64,000 nucleotides of DNA from Pantoea sp. Eser. GTDB taxonomy: Bacteria; Pseudomonadota; Gammaproteobacteria; Enterobacterales; Enterobacteriaceae. A program made the translations under genes and the position numbers. Position 1 is the first letter of the stretch, and every line of letters starts with the position of its first letter. Positions 31,258 through 45,409 of this stretch are shown in pieces. Below the pieces are notes generated by a model. That model did not search any database and had not been told where the DNA came from. It was given only the letters and a program-made list of their open reading frames with translations. The stretch covers positions 388,859 to 452,858 of the forward strand of contig SZZY01000002.1 of the NCBI GenBank assembly GCA_009830035.1, in the 5' to 3' direction.

Positions 31258-31307
31258 CGTTCCTCCTTTTGGCCTGAAGCGAGCGGCAGCCTCTGCTGCC
31301 GCGCCCT

Positions 31308-35126
<3,819 letters not shown>

Positions 35127-35130
<4 letters not shown>

Positions 35131-36347
35131 GATGCGGACCCTCGTACCAGGCGTTCACACACCTCGGCGAAGCGTGCCATGCCCAGCTTCACTTCATGCT
35201 CACTGATATTGAGCGCCGGGGCGAAACGCACCACGTTGGCACCGGCGGTCAGCACCATCACCCCCATTTTTGCGGCGGCGAAATTGATCTGCTTTGCTTT
35301 GCCGGCAAAATCGTCGTTAAGCACCGCACCAATCAGCAGACCCAGACCGCGGACCTGTTTAAACAGATGCAGCCGCTGATTGATCTCGTCGAGGGCGGCG
35401 ACGATCCACTGGTGGCGCTCGGTCACGCCAGCCATCAGGGCCGGTTGATTAATCAGCTCCATCACTTTACCGGCGACCGCACCGGCCAGCGGATTACCGC
35501 CGTAGGTGGTGCCGTGTGTGCCGACGCCCATCACTAAGGCCAGATCTTCACGCGTCAGCATCGCCCCGATCGGGAAGCCGCCGCCGAGCGCTTTGGCGCT
35601 GGTCAGTACGTCAGGCGTCACGCCATAGTGCATATAGGCATAAAGCGAACCGGTGCGGCCAACCCCGCTTTGTACTTCGTCAAAAATCAGCACCGCATGA
35701 TGCTTATCGCAAAGCTCACGCAATCCGCGCAGGAACTTCGGCTCAGCGGGCACCACGCCCCCTTCACCCTGAATCGGTTCAACAATCACTGCACAGGTAT
35801 CGTCATTAATCAGCGCTGCCGCCGCGGCCGGATCGTTGAAAGGCGCATGCTGAATGTCAGGCGGCAAAGGCGCAAAATCTTTGGAATAGGCTGGCTGGCC
35901 GCCGGCGGAAACGGTAAACAGGGTGCGGCCATGGAAGGCGTTATTAAAGGCGACAATGCCGCTTTTAGCCGGACCAAAGCGATCGTGCGCAACTTTACGC
36001 GCCAGTTTCAGCGCGGCTTCATTCGCCTCGGCCCCAGAGTTACAGAAGAACACCCGGTCAGCGAAGGTGGCATCGATCAGCTGCTTAGCCAGACGCAGAA
36101 TAGGCTCGTTGGTATAACCGTTGCCGGTATGCCATAACCGCGCCGCCTGTTCCTGCAACGCGTGCTGCAAAGCCGGATGAGCATGTCCTAATGCATTGAC
36201 GGCAATGCCACCGGCAAAATCAATGTAATCCTTGCCGTTTTGATCCCAGACGGTTGATCCTTCAGCGCGGACCGGCACAAATGCGGCGGGCGCATAAACC
36301 GGCATCATCCATTGTTCGAAATCGTGACGCGAAACCTGCAGTGACAT
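35127..36347 (-). CDS. astC: Succinylornithine transaminase
   Basis: 406 residues from ATG 36347, exactly the E. coli length; GCAGGAGAGC precedes it. The open frame upstream (to 36452) overlaps the sigma-54 promoter and has no similarity. PLP-dependent class III aminotransferase: [13 protein letters not shown] near the start and the PLP lysine in [17 protein letters not shown]. It moves the amino group of succinylornithine to 2-oxoglutarate, and overlaps with ArgD and GabT activity in vivo. First gene of the operon. Intact. Confidence 0.96.
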
Positions 36348-36431
36348 AACCCGCTCTCCTGCTTCCCCGACTGGGTAAAGCTTTTGTTTTAAAATTGTTA
36401 AAGGATGTTGTGAAGCAGCTCTACCGTAGAG

Positions 36432-36448
36432 TGCAGATAGCGTGCCAG
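36432..36448 (-). promoter_or_regulatory. Sigma-54 promoter of the ast operon
   Basis: On the minus strand CTGGCACGCTATCTGCA has GG and GC separated by exactly 10 bases and a perfect TGGCACG -24 element. The start point would be near 36421, about 75 bp before astC. E. coli astC is transcribed by RpoN with NtrC under nitrogen limitation. The -12 part is CTGC rather than TTGC. Confidence 0.8.
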
Positions 36449-37265
36449 CCAAGGATATTAATGCATAAAATCGGCCATCAAACGAATTATCAATAACTTA
36501 GTTAGTGATGATATTCACTTATTTTGCATATATAGTGAATAATTGTCTGATCGAAGCGCCAGCGCCGGGTTTTGATCAGCAGAATTATGCATTTATGGCA
36601 GGAAATATCGCTTTTGTGATCGCTGATAAACTATCTTTCCAAAAAAGGTCAGCCGTTGCCCTGTTTTGGCGCATTACGCCTTTTCACGGTGCAGCAAAAG
36701 CCGTTATTGCACCCTGGGCGGCGCGCAGTCAGCACGGGTTGATTTAACAATTAGTCTACATTTACGCCCGCTAACCTGACCGCAATCGCGATTATTCAGG
36801 GTTATTTTTTAATCGCTGCGACTATTATTTTTTCAGACTAAGGGTTTTATTAATAACGATATTAGCCAGAGGAGAATATAAACTTCCATTATGGAAACAA
36901 CTATTACTAAGCATCCTTATGATTAGACTAAAATCCTTTTTTTCTTATTCTTTTCATAAGAAAACTTATTTAAATAACCGATAATCGCCGCCGAAAACCT
37001 GTATAAAAACAATCTTTAAATATAAAAAATAAAGCAACAACACACTGTTTTATTTGTATTTTAACAGAAACCAGCGTCAATTCCATCAGAAGAAAAAAGT
37101 ATTACTGCTGCTGAAATCATTCTATCAACACCATCTTCACGAACACTAATGCCGCCATTAATATTTTGTCACCTTTATTACAATTTATGATTTTATCTTT
37201 TTGTGTCATTTTCATTCCAACCCAAAAAGGGGAATAATAATGAATGAATACAGGGTAATAATTAA
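36449..37265. other. Long AT-rich intergenic region between astC and the porin
   Basis: About 800 bp without a credible gene. An 80-codon frame at 36505-36747 shows no similarity or ribosome site. The stretch TGCATATATAGTGAAT near 36527-36542 resembles an ArgR box, which would fit the E. coli ast operon, where ArgR helps activation; weak. From about 36820 the DNA becomes very AT-rich, as is usual upstream of OmpR-controlled porins. The GGAATAATAATG stretch before 37266 may be the porin leader. Confidence 0.5.
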
Positions 37266-38207
37266 ATGATAAAGCGCACACTTCTGGCGGCTTCTATACC
37301 GTTACTGATCGGCTTGTCTTCTGCTCAGGCCGCAGAGATTTATAACAAGGACGGGAATAAGCTGGACCCGGTCGGCAAAATTAACGTGTCTCACCTGTTT
37401 TCGGACGACGACAACAACAATGATGACACCTTGTCCTACGCCCGTTTCGGCTTTAAAGGCGAGACCAAAATTACTGACCAACTGACTGGCTACGGTTTCT
37501 GGCAGTATCAGTACAGCCTGCGCAACCCGGAAGGCAGCGATGCTCAGACCGGCAACCGTACCCGTCTGGGCTATGCTGGTTTGAAATTTGGCGAGGCGGG
37601 TTCACTGGATTATGGCCGTAACTATGGCCTGGTGTATGACGTACTGGGTTACACCGATATGCTGCCGTTCTTCGGCGTCGATTCTGGCTACACCGATGCC
37701 TTTCTTTCCGGTCGCTCAACGGGCGTGCTGACTTGGCGCAACATTGACTTCTTTGGTCTGGTGGAGGGATTAAACCTTGCCGCGCAGTATCAGGGTAAGA
37801 ACGAGTGAAGCAGCAACATCGATGGCGTACGGCGCTCTAACGGCGACGGCTTTGCCCTCTCCGCCTCCTATGATTTCGATTTTGGTCTGAGCTTCGCCAG
37901 CCTCGATCGCACCAACAGGCAGAATGCCGCCGCATGCGGTGACGGCGAGAAAGCTCAGCACTGGGCGACCTCGGTCAAATATGACGCCAGTCAGGTCTAC
38001 CTAGCGGCGATGTACGGTGAAACCCTGAATGCCACCCCGATCAGCGGCGGTTTTGCCAACAAAGCGCAAAACTTCGAAGCCGTGGCGCAGTATCAGTTCC
38101 TGAATGGCTTCCGTCCGTCGCTGGGCTACGTGTCGTCGAAAGGCAAAGAGATTGAGAAAATCGGTGACGCCGACATTACCGCGCTGGGCCTGATCTACCA
38201 GTTATGA
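37266..38207 (+). pseudogene. General trimeric porin (OmpF/OmpC family), stop codon and in-frame deletion
   Basis: A signal peptide ([20 protein letters not shown]) leads to [20 protein letters not shown] and strand motifs such as [20 protein letters not shown] that are diagnostic for enterobacterial porins. TGA at 37806 interrupts [19 protein letters not shown]. Near 38168-38182 the frame runs from GDADI straight to TALGLIYQL, skipping roughly 50 residues (the last strands) without losing frame. Also KLDPVGK where porins have KLDLYGK. Porins admit small hydrophilic solutes. The terminal strand needed for BAM recognition is still encoded but never reached. Confidence 0.88.
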
Positions 38208-38227
38208 TGATCCTGCCGTGTTACGCA

Positions 38228-38257
38228 ACGGCCCGACAGTGATTGTCGGGCCGTTTT
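38228..38257 (+). terminator. Terminator after the porin gene
   Basis: ACGGCCCGACA pairs with TGTCGGGCCGT around a short loop, followed by TTTT. Confidence 0.88.
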
Positions 38258-38272
38258 TATTGGCGCTGCGCG

Positions 38273-38815
38273 CTAGAGCGTGACGCCGGAAGCGCCGGTC
38301 GGTGACATGAGATCGTAACGATCATCCTGGGAAGCATCATCTATCGCCATCGGCGGCTGAATTTTCAGGGTGATCCAGTTTGATGTTACGCGTTGCTGCT
38401 TGCTGTCTTCCAGCGTGACCGGCAGCCGGTATTCATTGCTGGCGCCCGGTGAGTCATCCCACTGCGGTAAAATCACGCTCCAGCCCCGCGGATCGGCGTT
38501 ACTGGCGGGCGGCGTCAGGCTCAGCGCCTGGGTATCGCCCTGCCAGCTCACCGCCTTGATCGGATTGCTGGCGCGTACCTGAAGCTTCAGCGGCAGGCTC
38601 TCACCGGCGTTTAATTGCCACGGCAGCGCGTCGCCAGGAAGACTGACAGGGTTTTGCGCTGGCGGAACGACAGCACCGGCGTATCGCTGCGGCTGACAAT
38701 ATCGTAACGGCTGCCGCGCAGCGAGCGCGCTTCATCAACATTACCGGCATCCAGCTGGCGACGCAGCGATAATTGAGCTTCAGCCCGGTTACTGAGAATT
38801 TCGCCCCAGACCGCG
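38273..38815 (-). pseudogene. ychO: C-terminal remnant of invasin-like inverse autotransporter YchO
   Basis: Pieces read VTGLKLNYR, then LRRQLDAGNVDEARSLRGSR, then SFRQRKTLSVFLAT, then SWQGDTQALSLTPPASNADP and TLEDSKQQRVTSNWITLKI. They match in order the end of E. coli YchO (GLNLNYRFGVPLKKQLSAGE, EYRQRKTLTVFLAT, IWQGDTQILSLTPG). Only the last barrel strand and Ig-like passenger base are left; the frame shifts near 38790 and again near 38645. The 5' side is fused to a short-chain dehydrogenase. YchO-type proteins insert in the outer membrane and are linked to adhesion. Confidence 0.8.
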
Positions 38816-39401
38816 GTCGTTGTAATCCCACATTTTGCTCTCAATGATGCCGGGACAAAACGCGTTGACCGTGATGTGCCACGGCGCCAGCTCCAGACTC
38901 TGGGTAATGCCAACACCCCCATTTTGCTGGCGGCGTAGTGCGGTGTATAGATGAAGCCTGCCGTCCCTGTCCCGATGAGGTGTTCATCAGGCTGCCGCTG
39001 CGCTGCTTTACCATATATTTCGCCGCTTCACGGCAGCAGAGCCAGACGCCGGTGGTATTCACCGCCAGCACCTTGTCAAAATCGCTTTTTGGCATGCTGT
39101 CGAAGCGATCGATAGTGATAACCCCGGCATTCAGGATCGACACATCGATCTGACCAAAGCGTTCGGCGGCCTGCTGGTAAAGCTGCTGCACCGCGGCCTC
39201 ATCGGTAACGTCCACCTGCAGCGTCAGGATCTCACTGCCGTACTGCTGCTGGAGCTGCTCGGCGGTGGCGAAGACGCGATCGGCATTCGATACCATCACC
39301 AGTTTCGCCCCGTCGCGGGCAAAGCGGGCTGCAATACCGGCACCGATGCCACGGCAGGCCCCGGTGATCAGCACTGTTTTTCCACTAAAATCGCGAGTCA
39401 T
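38816..39401 (-). pseudogene. Short-chain dehydrogenase, frameshifted and 3' truncated
   Basis: Starts MTRDFSGKTVLITGACRGIG with the Rossmann motif TGACRGIG and NAG (ILNAGVITIDRF). After LMNTSSGQGRQ one base is missing (near 38962), then TPHYAASKMGVL (catalytic Tyr and Lys) follows in another frame. A second lost base is near 38908, followed by ITQSLELAPWHITVNAFCPG. At about ESKMWDYNDR it stops matching and ychO begins, so the last 50 or so residues are deleted. It is the last gene of the sugar/polyol ABC operon, so probably oxidised that substrate; the substrate is unknown. Confidence 0.82.
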
Positions 39402-39412
39402 AAACGCTCCTG

Positions 39413-40340
39413 TTAACTGTGACGGATGTCAGAGAGCGGTGCCGCCTGCAGCTTCTTTTCATGACGACGTAACAGCACCACTTTGCTTTGCAGACGTTGC
39501 TGGAACTGGTTAATCACCATCTGCCAGAAATCGCTGACGCCCATCATCACCATGCCGTCCGCCAGGAAGATAATCACGAAGGCGCCAATAATCGAACTGG
39601 AAACCCGCCCGCGCCCGCCTGCCAGCGCCGTACCGCCCATCACCGTGGCGCCAATCGCGTCCATCTCAAACATGTTGCCGGTCATCGGGTGCGCCGTTTG
39701 CAGCTGAGAGGCGACCACCAGTCCGACCAGCCCGCGCACAGGCCGGAGAAGGCGTAGACAAACACTTTCACTTTGATGATCGGCACGCCCGCCAGCCGGG
39801 CGACTGACTCATTGCCGCCGATCGCGTAGATGTATCGGCCGAGCGGGGTTTTACGTGTCAGGTAGAGCCCGACCAGATTGGCGTAGGTGGCTGCCATCGT
39901 TGAACAACAACGCCGCGCCACGTACATCATGCCGAGGGTACAGATAAACGGTGCCACGCCCAGCCGGGTAATCACCGTGCAGTTAATGAATCCCACCAGC
40001 ACGCCAAAGATTGCAACCACCAGAATCACTTCGGGCACGTTGAGAAACAGGGTATTCCCGCCCCACAGCGGCACGCCGTTAGTCAACAGCGCGCCCGCCA
40101 CCATGCCACAGATGCCGGCGACCGCACCCACCGACAGATCGATGCCGCCGGTGAGGATCACCAGCGGCATGCCGATCGCCAGCAGTCCGGTAATCGCCAC
40201 GTGCTGGGTCATGATCAGCAGATTGGACGGGGTGAGGAAGTTGGGAACCATCACGCTGAAAAAGCCGACCACAATCAGCAGCGCAATAAAGGTGCGCGCC
40301 TTCAGCAGGTACATATATAGAGCAGATATTTTTGGTTCAT
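39413..40340 (-). pseudogene. Sugar/polyol ABC transporter permease (RbsC family), several lesions
   Basis: ATG 40338-40340 opens MNQKYLLY, then an extra AT near 40315 shifts the frame before MYLLKARTFIALLIVVGFFS. The RbsC-type core GMPLVILTGGIDLSVGAVAG is clear. After MMYVARR about 40 residues are missing up to YLTRKTPLGRYIYAIGGNES. Another shift follows FSGLCA (near 39745), and near the end MVINQFQQRLQSKV lacks about a dozen residues. The normal protein has about nine helices. Paired with the ATPase 18 bp upstream. Confidence 0.85.
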
Positions 40341-40357
40341 GGAGTTCTCCGGCCAGC

Positions 40358-41834
40358 TTAATCTTGCGGGGTGGATGCCGCGATCAGTTGCTCTCGCGTT
40401 GCCACAGCACGCGGTAAATCGGCGGTAATCCGGCCATCGGCCATCACTAAAATACGGTCCGCCAGTGCCATCACCTTATCCAGTTCCGATGAAGAGAACA
40501 TCACCGCCAGCCCCTGTTGCGCCAGATTGCCAATCAGGTGGTAAACGTCAGTTTTAGCGCCGACGTCGATACCGCGCGTCGGTTCATCGAGTAACACCAC
40601 CTGTGGACCGGTCATCAGCGCTTTACCCAGCACCACTTTCTGCTGATTGCCGCCGCTCAACAACGTGATAGGCAGTTCGGCGTCGCTGACCTTGATCGAC
40701 AGATGCCCGATCATCTCATTGACCCGTTGATTCTCCTGAGCCGGACGGAGCAACCGCAGCGCGCGGCGAAAACCGCGCAGGCTGAGATCGGAGAGGGTAA
40801 TGTTGGCGGTAATCGACATCAGCTCCACCACGCCTTCTCCCTTGCGATCTTCAGGCACCAGCGCAATGCCGCTTTTTAACCGCTGCTGGAAACTGCGTTT
40901 CGCCAGATCTTTCCCCACCAGTTGTACCCGGCCCGACTGGCACGGCATCAGGCCAATCAGCCCCTTAAACAGCTCGGTACGCCCGGCGCCCAGCAGGCCA
41001 TAAATGCCGATCACCTCCCCTTCGCGCAGCGTAAAGCTGACGTCGTTCAGGGTGTAACCGCCGTTCTGGTGCAGGGCGGTGAGCCCCTCAACCTGCAATA
41101 CCGTTTCGCCCTGCGGGGCGGCCTGATAATCAAACTGCTTCTTCTTGTCACCTATCATCTGGGCGATGATCCACGGCACGCTCGCCTCACGCACTTCGCG
41201 TTCGCTGATGAACCGTCCGTCGCGGAAGATGGTGATGTGGTCGCCAATCTCCATCAGCTCTTCCAGCCGGTGCGAGATATAGATGATGGTGACGCCGCGC
41301 TGGTTGGCTCATCCATGATCAATACCCGGGTATCTTTGGATAGCGCGCGGGCAATCTCCACCAGTTGCTGGTGGCCGATACCCAGCTCGCCGAGCGGTGC
41401 ATAGGGATCAACATCCAGCTCCAGTCGCTCAAGCAGCGTCTTCGCCAGCGCATACTGATACTTCTCGTTGATCACCCCGCGCTGGAAAAACTCGTTGGCG
41501 ATAAAGATGTTGTCCATCACGTTCATGTTGGGGAAACAGGTTCAGCTCCTGAAAAATAATGCTGATGCCCTGTTTTTCTGCCTGATGCGTGGAGCTAAGC
41601 AACACCACTTTTCCGTCCAGCAGAATCTCGCCCGAGGAAGGGGTTTCCACCCCGGCCAGCATCTTCATCATGGTCGATTTACCGGCACCGTTTTCGCCAA
41701 TCAGTACGTTGACCTTATTTGCGATAGACCCGGTAATTGACCTGATCCAGCACCGTTACGCCGGGATAGAGACGCGACACGTTGCGGGTTTCGATGATGA
41801 CATCGCTGCTCTGCTGCGGTTGAAGATCTTGCAT
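40358..41834 (-). pseudogene. Sugar/polyol ABC transporter ATPase (RbsA/MglA family), several lesions
   Basis: Two fused ABC domains are recognisable. The first has Walker A GENGAGKSTMMKMLAG-type sequence, FQELNLFP and MDEPTSA. The second has GLLGAGRTELFKGLIGLMP, LLSGGNQQKVVLGKALMTGP and LLDEPTRGIDVGAKTD, and is open from 41254 to 40358. Lesions: an extra A near 41721 makes a TAA after VNYRVYRK; a frame change near 41530; and a deletion after DEPTSA that removes the segment up to GVTIIYISHRLEELMEI (near 41310). No functional ATPase can be made. Confidence 0.87.
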
Positions 41835-41844
41835 CTGCCGCTCC

Positions 41845-42456
41845 TTATTGCCGGCTTATCGCCGCCGGGGTGATGTCCGGCAGCGACTGCGGGATGTCCC
41901 AGCTGCTGAACACGCCGATGACCGTCACCTTATCGCCCACGGCAGGCTTGAATTTCTGCATCAGGCTGGACGCCTGCTGATTAATCGCTTTGCCGTAATC
42001 GCCAAACAGCACCTGATCGTTAAAGTCCTGATAGCCTGCGCCCTTATAGGCATCACGCAGTGCGGTACCACGAATGATCGGCCCGGTCTGAATAGTGACA
42101 GTGTCACCTGATTCATCGCGGATTTTCATCTTGCCGCTGCGTGAGGTTGTATTCAGCGCAGTGATTTCGCCGCGCACCGTCACGCTAAACACGCACGGAT
42201 TCTCCGCCTAGCTGCGATAGCCGTAAGATTGACAGGCGCTGTCAAAACCTTTGGCCGACTGCAGCGACTTGATTAAGGTCGCCAGCGGTTTCGCCTCAGC
42301 CGTCAGCTGCGGCACCAGTTTTTGCTGCCAGACCTGATCGATGTTTGCCATCTGCGGATTGGGGGGATTTTTCAGCTCGACCAGCGGTTGCTGTGACACT
42401 ATTCGGCAGCCGCTCAGCAGCAGGACCGCCAGCGTCAGCCAGACTCTTCCGGACAT
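41845..42456 (-). pseudogene. DUF2291 lipoprotein with one amber codon
   Basis: A single frame from ATG 42456 (MSGRVWLTLAVLLLSGCRIV, lipobox LSGC) to 41845 is interrupted only by TAG at 42208-42210 (SYGYRS*AENPCVFSVTVRG). The second half contains GDKVTVIGVFSSWDIPQSLP. DUF2291 lipoproteins are found beside ABC importers for sugars and polyols, as here between the binding protein and the ATPase; their job is not known. CAG to TAG would explain the stop. Confidence 0.8.
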
Positions 42457-42501
42457 CTCATTCTCCCTGGCGCCCGCTCATGCAGGCGCGGCGGCGGTTA
42501 A

Positions 42502-43292
42502 CTACGACTTAAAGTTGAAGTCCTGCACGCCGTTGGCATTGTCCGGCGTAATCAGGATGCCACGGAACATCACGCGCTGTTTCTCTGGCTTCGCACCTTT
42601 CTGGATGTAATTGTCGAGATCGGTCACGCCCTGCGCCGCAATCGCCTGTGCCTGCAGCATCACCGTGGCTTTCAGGGTACCGGCTTTAACCGCATCCCGC
42701 TCGTCATTGCTGCCATCAATCCCCACCACGATCACATCGTTGCGTCCGGCCGCTTTCAGCGCCGCAATCGCCCCCAGCGCAACCGGACCATTGCCGCAAA
42801 TCACCCCTTTCACATCCGGGTGCGCCTGAAGAATACTGTCCATGATCCGCTTGCCGTCGATCAGCGTCCCTTTGGCATCCTGACGCACGACGCTCTGCAT
42901 ATCGCTGTACTGATCCAGCACCTGATGGAACGATTTGGAGCGCGTGACGCAGTTATTGTCACGCTAGGTTACAGGTCAGCTCAGGCAGGCATCTTTGGCT
43001 TTTTTGATCGCCGCCACGCTGGCCGTTGAGTCGGCGTTATCCAGCACGATACCCTGCACTTTTTTGCCGATAGCCGCGTCGATCAGTTCGCTTTGCTTCT
43101 TCACATCTTCGCCGTGCGACAGCACCGAGGTTTTGTAGCCCAGCGCCTGCGCTTTGAGGTTGGTGCCCTTGGCTTCAGAGGCGTAATAAGGATTATCAAG
43201 TGAGTTAACCAGAATCATAATGGTGCCTTTCTCGACGGCGAATGCCGCCTGCGAAACCAGACAGGCAGCCACAGCAGGGTACGGTTTTTCAT
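42502..43292 (-). pseudogene. Sugar/polyol ABC transporter substrate-binding protein, frameshift and internal deletion
   Basis: ATG 43292 gives MKNRTLL, then a one-base shift before VAACLVSQAAFAVEKGTIMI (end of signal peptide and first strand). The type 1 periplasmic-binding fold continues to IKKAKDA, where the sequence breaks near 42975. It resumes at DNNCVTRSKSFHQVLDQYSD with the C-terminal lobe (VKGVICGNGPVALGAIAALK, VVGIDGSNDERDAVKAG). About 50-60 residues are missing between the lobes. First transport gene of the operon, downstream of the intact dehydrogenase. Confidence 0.87.
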
Positions 43293-43346
43293 GATGTTCT
43301 TTCTTATCGTTATCACTGGTTGGTATTCCCGGGTGTCAGAGCAGCC

Positions 43347-44144
43347 TTACCAGATGGTAAATCCGCCATCGATCATTAAATCCGCGCCGGTAATCATGTC
43401 GCTGCCGTTGCTGGCAAAAAACAGCACCGCCGCGGCAATCTCATCGGTATAAGCAAAGCGGCCTAACGGAATCAGTTTCTTCATCTGCTCGCCCTTCTCA
43501 CCGCGCCAGGCTTTTTCGCCCATCGGCGTCAGTACCACGGTGGGCGAAAGGGTATTAACGTTGATGCGGTGCGGCGCAAGCTCTTTGGCCATTGCTTTGG
43601 TTATGCCGAGCAGTCCGGCTTTGGCCGAGGTGTAAGCGACGTGGTTATCGATCGCAATCGAAGCCGCCTGCGAGGCGATATTGATAATTTTCCCGCCGTT
43701 ACCGGCAGTGATCATTGGGCGTGCTGCCGCCTGCGAGCAGAGGAAAGGACCGGTAAGATTGACGGCGATCTGCTTCTGCCACTCGGCAAAATCGGTGTCG
43801 ATTACCGGCTGTAACATCACATAACCGGCGCAGTTCACCAGGATATCGATGTGGCCGTAGTGGGAAATAACCTGATCAAACGCCTGGGTAACGGCGGCGG
43901 GATCGGTGACATCGCAACAGACAAACTGCACCCGATCGGCGGCAAGCTCTGCCTGCAGGCTGGCAACCCTGTCCGCTTCGAACGGCGGATAAAGCAGTGC
44001 CAGACGCGCGCCCTTTTCCAGCAACATGCTGTTCGTCGCCATCGCAATGCCGCCCAGACCGCCGGTCACCACTGCGACTTTGTCAGCCAGATTCAGCGCG
44101 GTGTCTACGCCGTATCGCAAGTTTACGTCATATTCACCACTCAT
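43347..44144 (-). CDS. Short-chain dehydrogenase/reductase, intact first gene of the sugar/polyol operon
   Basis: 265 residues from ATG 44144 (MSGEYDVNLRYGVDTALNLA), preceded by a G-rich site; the ATG at 44186 is also open. Cofactor motif TGGLGGIA, NAG-like NCAGYV, catalytic Ser in NIASQAASIAIDNHVAYTSA with Tyr and Lys in YTSAK, and the usual end LMIDGGFTIW. It probably oxidises or reduces the sugar or polyol taken up by the downstream ABC transporter; substrate unknown. It is the only member of its operon with no lesion. It is divergent from a DeoR-type regulator. Confidence 0.88.
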   Translation of the reverse strand: MSGEYDVNLRYGVDTALNLADKVAVVTGGLGGIAMATNSMLLEKGARLALLYPPFEADRVASLQAELAADRVQFVCCDVTDPAAVTQAFDQVISHYGHIDILVNCAGYVMLQPVIDTDFAEWQKQIAVNLTGPFLCSQAAARPMITAGNGGKIINIASQAASIAIDNHVAYTSAKAGLLGITKAMAKELAPHRINVNTLSPTVVLTPMGEKAWRGEKGEQMKKLIPLGRFAYTDEIAAAVLFFASNGSDMITGADLMIDGGFTIW

Positions 44145-44497
44145 CCCACTTATCCCCCCAGTTTTTTGCTGTCGCCGTTGACGCAATCATTTTCTAACAA
44201 AAATAGAATCTATCGAAAAGAAATGATATATGGGGCAGACCAAATTTCGACCATCTGCTGCTCATCGGTGATTATCTTATTTAAAAGACGTGATCTGGCT
44301 TGCAATGCACAAATAAAAGTGAAACACGCCAATCGTAAAATCGGATGTGATTCAATAACCTGCAACTCACTAACTTTCGTTCGAAGAAAATGAACATCCT
44401 TTACGGCCATCTCGCATTCATAAAAATGGCGCGTTAAACTCTGCGACAGATCCTTCTTCGCCTGAACACCCTGCGATTGGAAAAGGGAGCATTTCGA
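44145..44497. other. Divergent control region between dehydrogenase operon and DeoR-type gene
   Basis: About 350 bp. A 66-codon minus-strand frame (44210-44410) has no similarity I recognise. AT-rich stretches (44190-44300) could hold the two divergent promoters and the regulator's operator. No clear inverted repeat was identified. Confidence 0.45.
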
Positions 44498-45300
44498 TTG
44501 AAAAGCAAAAGTGAGCAGTTAGATCACATGCAGCAACGCCGCGAAAAGATTCTGGAGATGATCCGCGAGGATGGCACGGTCACGGTCAAAGCGCTGACGG
44601 AGACCTTTGGCCTGACAGAAGCAACTTTGCGCAGCGACCTGCGAATGCTGCAAAAACAGGGCTTTGTCCAGCGCTACCATGGGGGCGCGACACCCTGATG
44701 ACCGGCAAACAGAATACCGGGGCGATGCTGCTTGAGCGGCAAACCCATCTGGAAGAGAAAGAGGCAATCGGCCGGCTGGCGGCGCAGCACATCGAAAATG
44801 GTGACACAGTGATTTTCGATTCCGGCACCACCACCACCGCCATCACCCATATCCGCCGCTTATCGGTAATCACCACGGCGGTGAATATCGCGCTGAAACT
44901 GGGTGGCGAGCCCGGCATCAATATTCTGCTGACCGGCGGCACCTTCAAGTTCCCGACGCTATCGACCTCCGGTGAAAAGGCAGCCAGCTTTTTTGAAAAC
45001 GTGCTAGCCGAGAAACTGTTTCTGGCAACCGCGTGCATCTCACCTCGCCTCGGCCTGAGCTTCCCGAGCGAAACCGACATCAAGGTCAAGCTGGCAATGA
45101 TTCGCTCAGCCAACACGGTGTATGTGGTGGCCGATTCCAGCAAGATTGATAAGGTGTCGATGTTTGCGCTGCCGTGCGACTGGAGCAATATCCACTATCT
45201 GATTACCGACAGCGGCATCACCCCGGCGCAGGTTAACGCTTTCGAGGCGCTCGGCGTTAAAGTGCTGGTCGCCCCGCTGCCGCTGAAGCGGGCAATGTAA
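44498..45300 (+). pseudogene. DeoR/GlpR-type transcription regulator, split by a frame change at TGATG
   Basis: From TTG 44498 (GGGAG eight bases upstream) it reads KSKSEQLDHMQQRREKILEM with the DeoR helix-turn-helix VTVKALTETFGLTEATLRSD and RYHGGATP, then TGA. The sensor domain (MTGKQNTGAMLLERQTHLEE, IFDSGTTTTAI, LLTGGTFKFPTL, VVADSSKID) starts at ATG 44698, overlapping the stop as TGATG. In relatives RYHGGA runs straight into the sensor domain, so one base was probably lost. The overlap might still couple translation of two separate pieces. It would control the adjacent operon. Confidence 0.82.
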
Positions 45301-45409
45301 TCGGAATACCGGCAATTCTGCCCGGCGGCAGGGATCATCAGAAAGACATCTGGTGGGGTTATGCTGTGCTTACCACGCTGAAACCAGCAGCCAGCAAGGT
45401 AATGAGCTG

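Noticed and set aside
36688..36713. GGTGCA-N14-TGCACC inverted repeat as an NtrC enhancer for astC
   Set aside because: Half-sites face the wrong way and spacing does not fit the NtrC consensus (TGCACC-N5-GGTGCA).
36505..36747. 80-codon plus-strand ORF upstream of astC
   Set aside because: No recognisable family and no good start; treated as intergenic.
44210..44410. 66-codon minus-strand ORF before the dehydrogenase operon
   Set aside because: No similarity; lies in the divergent control region.
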